From positions 1 to 64,000 of the forward strand of contig CBDFKF010000002.1 of assembly GCA_965248765.1 (NCBI GenBank): DNA of 64,000 nucleotides, read 5' to 3'. A model generated the notes under the pieces. The model worked only from the letters and a program-made list of their open reading frames with translations. It was not told the origin of the DNA and did not search any database. Numbering within the stretch: the first letter of the stretch is position 1; every line of letters begins with the position of its first letter. Positions 45,579 to 53,525 of the stretch are shown here, piece by piece. Made by a program: the position numbers and the translations under genes. This DNA is from CBDFKF01 sp965248765. GTDB lineage: Bacteria > Pseudomonadota > Alphaproteobacteria > VGEJ01.

Positions 45579-45964
45579 CAGTGGATTTCCAAATCAAACG
45601 GCTCGCCGTCGAAGTGCTCTTCGATCTCCCGCACGGCGGAACGGCTTACCAGTACCGCACGCTTTCCACTGAGCCAGCCGACACGTTGGCCGGGCAGAAT
45701 GCAGCCCTTCGTATGCCTGGCGACATTGCCCGCGTGAATCAGGATGAAGCTGCGCGGCTCCGTGTCTTGCAGCCAGTAAGTCTCACCGTATCGCGGGCTT
45801 CGACGCCGGACGCAGTGATAATTTCCGGGAGGGATGCAGGATCGCCCGCGCTCATTGTCACGCCAGGGCGGCTCAATGGTGTGAAGGTCAAGCCCGCTAG
45901 CGACAAACCGGCCCAGGGTGTGGCCGTCTGCGCGTTCGACACGTTCGAGCGTTGCGGTCCTCAC
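45578..45964 (-). CDS. DUF5675 family protein (possible peptidoglycan hydrolase)
   Basis: A 128-residue protein of DUF5675, recognised from FVASGLDLHTIEPPWRDN, SCIPPGNYHCVRR, FILIHAGNVARHTKGCILPG and the C-terminal REIEEHFDGEPF. Family members occur in phages and are proposed to act on peptidoglycan (conserved His and Cys in the HAGN and KGCI blocks), though this is not proven. Overlaps neighbours on both sides by ATGA-type junctions. Confidence 0.8.
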   Translation of the reverse strand: MRTATLERVERADGHTLGRFVASGLDLHTIEPPWRDNERGRSCIPPGNYHCVRRRSPRYGETYWLQDTEPRSFILIHAGNVARHTKGCILPGQRVGWLSGKRAVLVSRSAVREIEEHFDGEPFDLEIH

Positions 45965-46017
45965 GTCGCGCCCCCGTCACGCTTGATGTCGGCGCAGATG
46001 TCGTCGATCAGTCTCAT
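45961..46017 (-). CDS. tiny 18-codon frame between head-closure and DUF5675 genes
   Basis: An 18-residue frame (MRLIDDICADIKRDGGAT) whose ATG overlaps the head-closure stop and whose TGA overlaps the DUF5675 ATG, both as ATGA. It fills the gap exactly. It may be a short peptide gene or only a bridge for translating ribosomes. No family is known to me. Confidence 0.35.
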   Translation of the reverse strand: MRLIDDICADIKRDGGAT

Positions 46018-46355
46018 GCCGTCTCGGTTTCCCGCTCGCCGCGCCAGACTGCATAAACCCAGAGCTTCCGCCCGCGGATGCCGGGGACCTCGGAAACGGC
46101 CTCGATGTCGATCTTTCGCCCGCGCTCGTCGGTAATCGTCCAGGTGTGGTCGATGTCTTCGAGCCCTTCGCCACGCAGCTCGTAGCGGCTGTTCCATTCG
46201 CCAACGTGGGTATCGGCCTGGAGCCCTTCGCCGCCGCCCCGGTCGTGGCGGATCGCCCACACGACATGATCGATCGGCGTACCCGGGACGATCTGGCCGC
46301 CGACATTCTGGCCGGGTGTCGGTTCGTGGAGCACCAGACGGCGGTTACCCTCCAT
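46014..46355 (-). CDS. phage head-closure/head-tail adaptor protein
   Basis: A 113-residue protein of the phage head-tail joining group (SPP1 gp16/HK97 gp7-like): MEGNRRLVLHEPTPGQN start, WAIRHDRGGGEG, EWNSRYELRGEGL and the strand-rich WTITDERGRKIDIEAVSEVP. It would close the connector below the portal. I chose the ATG at 46355; a TTG seven codons earlier is possible. It follows the connector gene region, with two small membrane-protein frames between. Confidence 0.7.
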   Translation of the reverse strand: MEGNRRLVLHEPTPGQNVGGQIVPGTPIDHVVWAIRHDRGGGEGLQADTHVGEWNSRYELRGEGLEDIDHTWTITDERGRKIDIEAVSEVPGIRGRKLWVYAVWRGERETETA

Positions 46356-46491
46356 GCGGCAACGACCCCAGGACAAATCCCGCCATGAACAGGCCAGCCG
46401 CGAGCGCGATCAGAAACAGCGCGGTTCACGGCTTGTTGGCCAGAACGAAGAGAAGGGAATCGGCCCGCTTCTCGATACTCGTCTTCGTCAT
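46345..46491 (-). pseudogene. small phage membrane protein interrupted by a TGA codon
   Basis: A 49-codon frame with a near-perfect ribosome-binding site (AAAAGGAGGCGAAAC before the ATG at 46491). It begins MTKTSIEKRADSLLFVLANKP, then a TGA (46426-46428), then TALFLIALAAGLFMAGFVL and GSLPHGG before TAA. The part after the TGA is a clean membrane helix and overlaps the head-closure start by 11 nt. A single TGG to TGA change would explain it. As it stands, only a 21-residue peptide would be made. Confidence 0.55.
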
Positions 46492-46525
46492 GTTTCGCCT
46501 CCTTTTCTCACGCGCTCCCCATCGT

Positions 46526-46750
46526 TCAGCCCCCAACAAGCGTCGGCCAGAACTCGCGGGCCACCACGGCGAGCATGCCGCCCAGGACGACGTAGAGAAG
46601 ACGCGTATTGCGGTTCATCAGGGCCTCCACTTTGGCAAGGCTCCCGTTGATCTCGCCATAGCGGCGCTCACAGGCAATCTCGTGCTTCATGAGGTCCTGC
46701 GCGGACCCTGCCCGCACACGCTCAAGGTGCGCCTGCGTCACCTCAGTCAT
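46526..46750 (-). CDS. small phage membrane-anchored protein
   Basis: A 74-residue protein with a charged, helical N-terminal part (TQAHLERVRAG, KHEIACERRYGEINGSLAKVEALMNR) and a C-terminal membrane helix (LLYVVLGGMLAVVAREFW). The layout resembles XhlA-like haemolysin/holin accessory proteins. It overlaps the gp6-like gene by 8 nt. Confidence 0.55.
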   Translation of the reverse strand: MTEVTQAHLERVRAGSAQDLMKHEIACERRYGEINGSLAKVEALMNRNTRLLYVVLGGMLAVVAREFWPTLVGG

Positions 46751-47291
46751 ACCGCCTCCATGGCGCGATCAGCGCGAAGACCGCACTGGTGGGCCGCATT
46801 TCGTTAAATCCGTCATAGAACTGTCGAACCAGCAGGATCACGGCCTGTTTGAGGGCCTTGTGCTCATCGCCAAACTCCAACCCGCGGGTGACAGTGAGAA
46901 CGAGCGGCGAGTCCGGCAGGATGTCCGGCCAGCCCTCGCCGGGCGGGTAGAGGGTGTTATCTCGGTTCCGCGAGACGAGGCGCCCGAGCTGGGCATTCTC
47001 GATTGCGGTTCCATCGGGGTCCTCGCGGAGGTTCCCGGAAGGCGTCCAGTATTCGACCTTGTCGACCGATTTGACGGCCAGCGCCCGAAAGGCGAGCGGC
47101 CAATGGGCGTCCGCCGGGCGGGGAATGTGAATAGTCTCTGTGATGTCGACAAGGGGCGCCTCGATGAGACGGGAGACGAACGAGACGGCGCTCGCGATTT
47201 GGACCTTGAGCGCTTCTTCCCGATGCGATGCGGCCGGAAGCTCGGCCTTCATCTCCTCGAGTGAGACGACCTCAATCGCCTCCGTGGCCAT
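46743..47291 (-). CDS. phage head-tail connector protein (HK97 gp6-like)
   Basis: A 182-residue helical protein with the gp6 pattern: VVSLEEMKAELPA at the N-terminus, LKVQIASAVSFVSRLIEAPLV, and the C-terminal ALKQAVILLVRQFYDGFNE. These proteins form the ring below the portal. It lies 24 nt downstream of the capsid gene, the usual place. Confidence 0.82.
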   Translation of the reverse strand: MATEAIEVVSLEEMKAELPAASHREEALKVQIASAVSFVSRLIEAPLVDITETIHIPRPADAHWPLAFRALAVKSVDKVEYWTPSGNLREDPDGTAIENAQLGRLVSRNRDNTLYPPGEGWPDILPDSPLVLTVTRGLEFGDEHKALKQAVILLVRQFYDGFNEMRPTSAVFALIAPWRRYD

Positions 47292-47315
47292 GCCCGGACT
47301 CCGATGCGTCCACCG

Positions 47316-48692
47316 TCAGGCCGGGCGGTCGATCTTGCAGAACGCCTGCGGGCGGTAGATGACCAGCGCGACCCGCACCGTGCCGCGGATGCGCAGAATG
47401 CCCTTCAGGAAGTCGTCGTTGGACACCCCGACCTCGGTCAGGAAGTCTCGCCGGACGCGCAGGTTGGCGAAGTTGCGGAAGTCGCCGACCAACCCGTTGA
47501 CATCGTCCTCGGCGGTGCCGTCGGACAGGGCGTCGCAGAGAACCACCGGAAGACCCCAGATACGCTCGCTGAAGTCCGCCATGGGGTTCCCTAAATAGTA
47601 CCCGCCGGCGGACGACTCCGAGGTCGCCACTTCGTCCCAGGTGGTGTGGTGCATGACGAAGTGCGAGGCCATCGCGCGGCCGCCGAGCGCGACCTTCGTC
47701 TTGGCTAATCGCATGGTCGTCATGGGCTTCGAGAGCGCATCCCCGGTACCGTGCGTCCAGCTCTCCGTCTGGATCTCGTCGCTCGCCGTGTAGTCCAGGA
47801 CGCCTGTGAGGTTCGGCGCCGTGCCGTCGCCGAGCAGGATCTGCTTGTCGATGTGCTGGCGCATCATGAACATGAGTCGGTCGTCGAGGTAGAAGCGGCT
47901 CTGCGGTTCGTCCGCAAGCTCTTCCTCGGTGGTCGGGATCGAGACCGCGATCTTCGAGATCGGCATGTCCTGTTCCTCGACCTTCAACGTTGCCTCTGGC
48001 GCCAAAGCGGCTTCGGAGGTCTCCGCCGCCGCGTTGGTGAAGGTCGTTTCCTTCATGAACTTGACGGCGTTCTGCGTGGTCACGCTGCGCGGAATGATAT
48101 CGGTGACCTGCACCGGGCGCTGCGGAGAGACCACATAGCCAGGATCGCGGATGACCTCGGGCGCCCAGCCATCGGTCGTCTGGAACAGCGTGTTCAGGAT
48201 ATCGTTGCCCGGAAGCTGCGATTCGATAGAAAGTCCGCCACCGCGCGATGCCTGGACGAGATCGAGCCCGCGCTCCCGCAGGTCCCGGTAGACGTGATCC
48301 GAGATCCGTGGCGGCCGGGGCTGGCGAAGCACCACCGGCTGCGCCGGGGCTGCCTCGGTCGGACCACCGCCGCGGTTTCCGTTGCGGATGTCCTGCGCGA
48401 CCTTGTCGAGTTCGGTACGCTCGGCCAGCGCGTCCTCGAGGCCGGAAAGCCGGGAGTGAATCTCGACCAGGTTTTCGGCCTTTTCGGCCAGCGTATTGCC
48501 GCCGATGCAATCGATCTTCTCAAGGTCGAAATCGGGACCGGCCTGCTCGAAGGCGCGCGCCATGTCCCGCTCGACCGAGTCACGCTGTGTTTGAATGGAA
48601 CTCGCGGGCTTGCCGCGCCACTCGTTGAACGCCGCCTGAACAATCGCCGGGTCAACCGATTTGACCGGGCTGAAGGTCTGTGGGCTCGTCAT
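47316..48692 (-). CDS. phage major capsid protein, HK97 fold
   Basis: A 458-residue protein. Residues about 1-120 look like a scaffold/delta domain (coiled, LAEKAENLVEIHSRLSGLEDA). The body shows HK97 capsid features: GGGLSIESQLPGNDILNTL, VVSPQRPVQVTDIIP, KMVEEQ-like strand ISKIAVSIPTTEEELADEP, DDRLMFMMRQHIDKQILLGDGT (E-loop/spine helix region) and the C-terminal strands (GTVRVALVIYRPQAF). An AAAGGA site precedes the ATG at 48692, which overlaps the protease stop. The N-terminal part is probably removed by the protease. Confidence 0.85.
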   Translation of the reverse strand: MTSPQTFSPVKSVDPAIVQAAFNEWRGKPASSIQTQRDSVERDMARAFEQAGPDFDLEKIDCIGGNTLAEKAENLVEIHSRLSGLEDALAERTELDKVAQDIRNGNRGGGPTEAAPAQPVVLRQPRPPRISDHVYRDLRERGLDLVQASRGGGLSIESQLPGNDILNTLFQTTDGWAPEVIRDPGYVVSPQRPVQVTDIIPRSVTTQNAVKFMKETTFTNAAAETSEAALAPEATLKVEEQDMPISKIAVSIPTTEEELADEPQSRFYLDDRLMFMMRQHIDKQILLGDGTAPNLTGVLDYTASDEIQTESWTHGTGDALSKPMTTMRLAKTKVALGGRAMASHFVMHHTTWDEVATSESSAGGYYLGNPMADFSERIWGLPVVLCDALSDGTAEDDVNGLVGDFRNFANLRVRRDFLTEVGVSNDDFLKGILRIRGTVRVALVIYRPQAFCKIDRPA

Positions 48693-49480
48693 GCTGCTTC
48701 CTTTCGAAGGTTGAGCCGCCAATTCGCCAGCGTGCGGCGGGCGAGCGCGCGTGCCTGTGCGTCCTGCTCGACCTGCCCGGCCGAGGTGTCTTCGATGACC
48801 GCCGTCGCGTAGCCCGCCTCGACTGCCTCGTCGGGCGAGAACCAGGTCTCCGCCTTGAGCCACGCCGAGACCTGCTGGCGGGACTTGCCGGTGCGCTCGA
48901 CCATCACGCCGCGCAAGGTCTTCTCGCCGGCTTCCAGCGCGACAAAGGTCTTCTCAACCTGCGCCCTCATTTCGGCTACGGTCCCAATCTCGAAACTCCA
49001 CGACCACGGGTCGTGCACCATGAGCTGGGTGCCGGTGGATATGCCGCGTTCATCGGCGGCCAGGAACGGCAGCACGGTCGCCGATGCCACCACGCCGCGC
49101 GCCTCCGCCGTCACGGTGACGCCGCCACGGAGCCGAGCGCGCAGGTCGGCGTAGAGCGCCAAGCCGTCGGACAGGAATCCGCCCGGCGATTCGATCAGCA
49201 GGTGAATGGAATTGGGCTCGGCTGCGTCGAGGTCGGCGATCAGCGCGCGAACGTCGAAGCCCCAGAACCAGTCGAGCGGTCCCTGGATGCGGACCTGGAC
49301 AGCGCCGTCGTCGTTCTCGACCGCAGTCGGAGCGGGCGCGTCGTCAACCTCCGGGTCGAGACACCGGAACGAAGCGCCGACGCGGGCCGCGATGGTCCGA
49401 TACATCGCCGCCCGGAGCCCGTGACGGTCTTCGATCCGGGTCGGGGCGTTGGCGAGAAGAGCGAGAAGCTCGGGGTCCAT
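48689..49480 (-). CDS. ClpP-like phage prohead protease
   Basis: A 263-residue protein of the ClpP/crotonase-fold phage protease group. The catalytic Ser is in GVVASATVLPF, the His in TGTQLMVHDPWSW. IHLLIESPGGFLSDG is the usual ClpP strand-turn. A C-terminal helical tail follows. It cleaves capsid scaffold segments during head maturation. No clear ribosome-binding site is seen before the ATG at 49480. It lies between the plus-strand higBA module and the capsid gene. Confidence 0.85.
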   Translation of the reverse strand: MDPELLALLANAPTRIEDRHGLRAAMYRTIAARVGASFRCLDPEVDDAPAPTAVENDDGAVQVRIQGPLDWFWGFDVRALIADLDAAEPNSIHLLIESPGGFLSDGLALYADLRARLRGGVTVTAEARGVVASATVLPFLAADERGISTGTQLMVHDPWSWSFEIGTVAEMRAQVEKTFVALEAGEKTLRGVMVERTGKSRQQVSAWLKAETWFSPDEAVEAGYATAVIEDTSAGQVEQDAQARALARRTLANWRLNLRKEAA

Positions 49481-49578
49481 GCCGCGAAAAATGAGGCGCG
49501 GCCTAAGTCCTTGTCAATCCGGGCAAATTGTCTACTAGACAGATTGCCTGGTCGCTCTCGGCCTAATGTGAAATAATA

Positions 49579-49623
49579 TGTAAACTATCGATTGACAGTC
49601 ACGGTGTAAATGTGTAGTTTACA
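49579..49623 (+). promoter_or_regulatory. higBA promoter and operator
   Basis: A perfect TTGACA (49592-49597), 17 nt, then TAGTTT (49615-49620) six nt before the higB ATG. A start seven nt after the -10 would fall on the ATG itself, so the message is probably leaderless; no ribosome-binding site is visible. An inverted repeat TGTAAACTA (49579-49587) and TAGTTTACA (49615-49623) covers the -10 box, a plausible operator for HigA or the HigBA complex. Confidence 0.65.
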
Positions 49624-49626
49624 ACC

Positions 49627-49902
49627 ATGATCGAAACGTATAGAAACAGGAAGCTCAAGCGGTTTTACGAAAAAGGCAACCGCGCGCAGGTTGGTCAACG
49701 GTACGCCGAGCGAGCGAGAATGGTGCTTGACCAGCTTAACGCCGCCACGAAGCCAGAGGATTTGAATTTGCCAGGAAACGACTTCCACGCGCTACACGGA
49801 AAGCCAAGACGCTACTCGGTTCACGTAAACGGCAACTACTGCATCACGTTCGAATGGAAAAACGGAAAACCCACCGGCGTAGACTTCGAGGACTACCACT
49901 GA
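49627..49902 (+). CDS. higB: HigB-type toxin (RelE superfamily)
   Basis: A 91-residue RelE-fold toxin: NRKLKRFYEKGNR at the N-terminus, the middle LDQLNAATKPEDLNLPGNDFHALHG broken into helix and loop, and RYSVHVNGNYCITFEW at the C-terminus, the HigB signature. HigB cleaves mRNA on the ribosome. Toxin precedes antitoxin, as usual for hig. It is on the strand opposite to the phage late genes. Confidence 0.9.
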   Translation: MIETYRNRKLKRFYEKGNRAQVGQRYAERARMVLDQLNAATKPEDLNLPGNDFHALHGKPRRYSVHVNGNYCITFEWKNGKPTGVDFEDYH

Positions 49903-50240
49903 TGTCTGAATACCCCGCAACCGAATCGCCCAGCCGCTGCCCGACGCACCCGGGCGTCGTGATCCGCAAGCAGATATTGCCCACTATGGGGATCACCGTC
50001 ACGGCGCTCGCCAAGGCGTTCGGAGTAAGCCGTCAGCAGCTCCACAAGCTGATCCGCGAGGACAACCCCGAGGCTGTATCCAGCGCGATGGCTGTTCGCC
50101 TGGGTGCCTTTTTCGGAAACAGCGCCGAGTTTTGGACCAACATGCAAGCAGCGCATGACAACTGGCACGCTCGCAAAACCGTGGACACGGCACCCATCGT
50201 CAAGGCACGCGAACAGTTCGACCGGACTGCCGCGGCATAA
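49902..50240 (+). CDS. higA: HigA-type antitoxin
   Basis: A 112-residue HTH antitoxin of the HigA/addiction-module family: HPGVVIRKQILPTMGITVTALAKAF then SRQQLHKLIRE, and the typical RLGAFFGNSAEFWTNMQAAHD. It binds HigB and represses the operon. It overlaps higB as TGATG. Its last 41 nt overlap the 3' end of the convergent phage HTH gene. Confidence 0.9.
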   Translation: MSEYPATESPSRCPTHPGVVIRKQILPTMGITVTALAKAFGVSRQQLHKLIREDNPEAVSSAMAVRLGAFFGNSAEFWTNMQAAHDNWHARKTVDTAPIVKAREQFDRTAAA

Positions 50241-50460
50241 ATTCGGCTTCAACGCCGCGCTGTTCCGCCAACAGCCGAATGGCCTTGGCGACCGGTCCCG
50301 GCACGTTCTGGTTGCTGTTCTGCCAGCGCTGAACGGTGCGCGGATGCACCACCAGCAAGCGCGCGAGCTTTTCCACCGATAGCCCCAGCTTCTCCCGCGC
50401 CACGCGGAATTCTTGCGGCGTCATGCGGCGGTCGTCAGGCGGCTCGCTGCTCGTCGTCAT
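50200..50460 (-). CDS. small phage HTH transcription regulator
   Basis: An 86-residue XRE-like protein with a helix-turn-helix in SVEKLARLLVVHPRTVQRW. The basic start RRMTPQEFRVAREKLGL is typical of phage and plasmid regulators. The ATG at 50460 lies within the portal 3' end, 26 nt overlapped, so it is likely translated with portal. Its target is unknown; it could affect the neighbouring higBA or the late genes. Confidence 0.7.
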   Translation of the reverse strand: MTTSSEPPDDRRMTPQEFRVAREKLGLSVEKLARLLVVHPRTVQRWQNSNQNVPGPVAKAIRLLAEQRGVEAEFMPRQSGRTVRVP

Positions 50461-51682
50461 CGCTTGAGGGTTCCTGCGCCGGCGCGCCCTTCGGCTGAAT
50501 GAGTCGGTCGCCGTCCTCACGTGGCGGCAGGCGCAGCCGTCGGCGACCCTCGTTAACCGTCATCACACCAGCCTTCGCCACGGCCTGGTCGACGGCGTTC
50601 ACCTGCTCCGACCAGGACCCGGCGCGGATGCGGTCAGTCGGGAGCCGGATCACAAGGTCGTCGCGCGCCTCCTCGTGCGAGAGCAGCTTCGCCGAGAGCT
50701 GCTCCTCGATCCGGTGGACGTGCCCGCGAAGAGACCAGCGCTCGAAATCCACTGCCTGCTGCTCGAACTGCGTCACGCGCTGGCCCTCGTAGTACTGGTG
50801 CAGAAGTCGAAGCGGCACATTCCACACCCGCGCGATGTCCTCGACCGACCACTTCAGAAGCTCGATTACCTGGATATCCACGGCCGACATGCCACCGGTC
50901 GATGCCGCGGTGAAGCCAGGCGGGAGCACGGGGACCTCGCCCTTCTCGCGGGCGTCTTGATAGATGCGCTTGAGCTGGTCGCGATACTGCTGTTGCTGCT
51001 CGTTGGAAAGCTCCAGCAGCGCGACATCCATTTGGATCGCGGTGCGCAGACCGGCGCCCCGCAGCAGGCGCCCTTCGTGGCCCATGGCCTGATCCATGAC
51101 CTCGAGTGTGCGCCGCGCGGCATGCTGGACCGGACTCGGGCTCGCGAGGCCGTCGAAGCCTGGGCCGTGCAGGACAACGACCTCGCTGGCCGGTACGCGT
51201 AGCATTTGACGGCTGCCGCCGTTGTCGGTCACGCCCCACAGCGCCAGGTCGTATTCCGCGATTGACCCCTGGCTCCCGTCCACCCACTGACATCGGATGC
51301 AATCCGCCGGCACCAGCTCCACCGGTCGGCCGCGGGAGTCGCGCCGTATCCAGGAGTAGGCGTTGCCGAAGCCGAACAGGCACCGCAACATCCACTCCCA
51401 GAAGATCCACGGGTCGACCAACCGTGAAGGACGGCGCAACAGCTCCGACACCGGATGCTCCCGGTCGGCCTCCCAATAGTCGTCCAGCGGATCGTCGAGG
51501 CGCGCCACGGTGCGCGGCAGTTGCGCGAGCGTGGATGCCAGCAGTCCGATTGCGGCATAGGCGGCCGGGATCGCGGTGAGCGGCCCCGACGACTGCGCGT
51601 AGGTGTGAAATCCGGGCTCGTCGGGATCCGGCACGGGAAGCCGCCTGCCGCCGAATATGCGCTTGATGATCTCGAATGCCAT
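50435..51682 (-). CDS. phage portal protein, HK97 family
   Basis: A 415-residue portal. Landmarks: AAYAAIGLLASTLAQLPRTV, HPVSELLRRPSRLVDPW, FGNAYSWIRRDSRGRPVEL, the stem and wing region GLASPSPVQHAARRTLEV and DIARVWNVPLRLLHQY. The C-terminal tail is acidic. It forms the dodecameric ring through which DNA enters. The start lies 1 nt from the terL stop. Confidence 0.92.
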   Translation of the reverse strand: MAFEIIKRIFGGRRLPVPDPDEPGFHTYAQSSGPLTAIPAAYAAIGLLASTLAQLPRTVARLDDPLDDYWEADREHPVSELLRRPSRLVDPWIFWEWMLRCLFGFGNAYSWIRRDSRGRPVELVPADCIRCQWVDGSQGSIAEYDLALWGVTDNGGSRQMLRVPASEVVVLHGPGFDGLASPSPVQHAARRTLEVMDQAMGHEGRLLRGAGLRTAIQMDVALLELSNEQQQQYRDQLKRIYQDAREKGEVPVLPPGFTAASTGGMSAVDIQVIELLKWSVEDIARVWNVPLRLLHQYYEGQRVTQFEQQAVDFERWSLRGHVHRIEEQLSAKLLSHEEARDDLVIRLPTDRIRAGSWSEQVNAVDQAVAKAGVMTVNEGRRRLRLPPREDGDRLIQPKGAPAQEPSSDDDEQRAA

Positions 51683-51683
51683 G

Positions 51684-53228
51684 TCACACGCTCCATGCTT
51701 CGAGCGGCTGTCCGCTCGCGTAATGCCGCAGCAGCGGGTTGTCGTCCGGCTCCTCGGGCGACGGCAGCCGCCATCGTCGCCCCAAACCCACGGCCAGCAC
51801 CGCCGCCTGCAGCGCGTCGATGCGGCCCTTCGAGCGCGCCTTGTCGAGGCGGGGGTTGCCGTTGGTGTCGCGCCCGATGACGCACTCGGCGATGGCCGAT
51901 TCCATGAGCAGCGACGGAGCCGTGCGCAGGTGCGACTCCAGGACCTCGGACTGGAAGGCCCGAATGTCCGCGCTCCCATCCTTGCCCGCCCCGGTCGCCC
52001 GCCATTCCATCGGCCATTCGATGCCGACCTCGGCGAGCGCCTGCTGAGCCTCCGCCTGGCGGTAGCGGTCGGCAACGCAGCCGATGACCTCCTCCCCCTC
52101 GATGCCCGCCGCGCAGTCGATCAGGAACCGGCCGACCGGTGTCACCTTGCCGGGATACGTCCGAATCTCACCCCGCTCGGCCATGTTCACATACCGATCG
52201 CCGACGAAATCCGCCTTGCCACGGGCCGCCAGCCCCGGGTCGGCAGGAAACGCCCCCCGCGCCTCGAGCCGCCCGGTCTCCGGCCAGTAGGCGACGAACG
52301 CCGTCATCGAGGCCGCGCCGCCGAGGTCGAAGGCGAGCGCCACCGGCCCCTCCCGCGGCGGCGGAACGGAGAACACACAGGCCGCCCAATTGTTCACGCT
52401 GACGATGATCTCGCGGACGCCGACCTCTGGCGTTCCCGCGTTTAAGCGAAGCGCCGTGTACATCGCGAGCGACGGGCCTCCCTCTCGCGCCTTCTCTCGC
52501 TCGCGCCTGATTTCCTCGGCCAAGTGCGGCATGTGCGGCAACGCTGGGTTCGCTTTCTTCACGGAAGACCAGGCGAAGTCATCGTCGCCTTCATCGACGG
52601 CGTGCAGCTGTGCGTAAACGCCGGGGCCGCCCTTCAACAACACCGAAAACCAGTGTCCAGGATCGTCAGAACGCGTGCCAATCGCGATGAACCGGGAATT
52701 CGGTTGCTTACCAAGCGCGGTCACCATCGCGCCGTGCATCTCCGGCCCCTGATTTGAGGGCCATTTCGCCGGCTCGTCGGCTATCGCCAACAATGGCGCC
52801 AAGCCGTGCGCGCGCTTTGGGTCCGATCCCAACGCCCGCAGGCTCGCGCCAGTTTGTCTGTCCTCCAGCCGGCACTCGTGAGAGTTCTCGATCTCCCGAT
52901 AGCGCTGCGGGTCCGCGTCGAGGATCGGGCGCATGAACCAGCGTGCATGATTGAATGCGATCCGTGCCTGGCCCAGACTCGACGCCACGATGACGGTCTG
53001 CGCCCGTGGCACCGACAGTGGGCCAACAGTCGCGCAAGCCGCTAGCGCGGCCGCCAACGTCGTCTTCCCGCCGCCGCGGGCGATGGTCAGCGCCGCTTCC
53101 GAATTCTTGAGCAGGCCGCGAACGAACTTCCGCTGGAACGGCAGCAGCTTGAGCCGCTCACCCGCAAGCGGCCCCTCGGTAACGCGAAGCTGCTCCATCC
53201 AGCAGATGACTTCAGCGGCAGTGGTCAT
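51684..53228 (-). CDS. phage terminase large subunit
   Basis: A 514-residue terminase. The ATPase part has Walker A TIARGGGKTTLAAAL (about residue 50), Walker B LLAIADEPAKW and motif III FIAIGTRS. The nuclease part has VALAFDLGGAASM, and an acidic residue in DRYRQAEAQ and KARSKGRIDALQAAV completes the site. It cuts and packages phage DNA. AGGAGG lies 5 nt before the ATG at 53228; a GTG just before is less well spaced. The start is inside the small upstream gene. Confidence 0.93.
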   Translation of the reverse strand: MTTAAEVICWMEQLRVTEGPLAGERLKLLPFQRKFVRGLLKNSEAALTIARGGGKTTLAAALAACATVGPLSVPRAQTVIVASSLGQARIAFNHARWFMRPILDADPQRYREIENSHECRLEDRQTGASLRALGSDPKRAHGLAPLLAIADEPAKWPSNQGPEMHGAMVTALGKQPNSRFIAIGTRSDDPGHWFSVLLKGGPGVYAQLHAVDEGDDDFAWSSVKKANPALPHMPHLAEEIRREREKAREGGPSLAMYTALRLNAGTPEVGVREIIVSVNNWAACVFSVPPPREGPVALAFDLGGAASMTAFVAYWPETGRLEARGAFPADPGLAARGKADFVGDRYVNMAERGEIRTYPGKVTPVGRFLIDCAAGIEGEEVIGCVADRYRQAEAQQALAEVGIEWPMEWRATGAGKDGSADIRAFQSEVLESHLRTAPSLLMESAIAECVIGRDTNGNPRLDKARSKGRIDALQAAVLAVGLGRRWRLPSPEEPDDNPLLRHYASGQPLEAWSV

Positions 53229-53370
53229 CACCCCTCCTGCGTTGCTCCGCTTCGGCTTCTCTGACGGCCTTAACGAACACGTCGTCAGGGAGACTGTCCA
53301 GAACCGCAGCCAGTACCGCGAGCTGGATTTGTCTCGCGGGGTCAGGGCATCGACCCGTGTGCTCAGTCAT
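53212..53370 (-). CDS. small phage protein at the terminase small-subunit position
   Basis: A 52-residue protein, mostly helical (QLAVLAAVLDSLPDDVFVKAV) with a charged tail. Its ATG overlaps the HNH stop (ATGA) and its end overlaps the terL start. It occupies the site of a small terminase subunit but is far too short for one and has no recognisable HTH. Its function is unknown. Confidence 0.55.
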   Translation of the reverse strand: MTEHTGRCPDPARQIQLAVLAAVLDSLPDDVFVKAVREAEAEQRRRGDDHCR

Positions 53371-53525
53371 GCCATCCCCTCCAGTCTCTCCCGCCACGCC
53401 GCCCGCTCCGGCGTCTCGCTACGATTCTCCGCCGCCGATTTCGCCTCGTGGCAGGCGCGGCAGATGACCTGCGTCACCTCGGGATTCAACAGCTCCCAGA
53501 ACCGCGACGAGTCCCGATACACCGG
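53367..53525. repeat. 159-bp direct repeat, copy 1 (3' half of HNH)
   Basis: This segment and 54504-54662 are about 97% identical (about five mismatches in 159 bp) with a constant offset of 1,137 bp. The two copies bracket the hicAB module. Confidence 0.9.

Noticed and set aside
45739..45942. minus-strand frame with SNAQTATPWAGLSLAG over the DUF5675 gene
   Set aside because: Alternative frame of a recognised gene, no start context or family.
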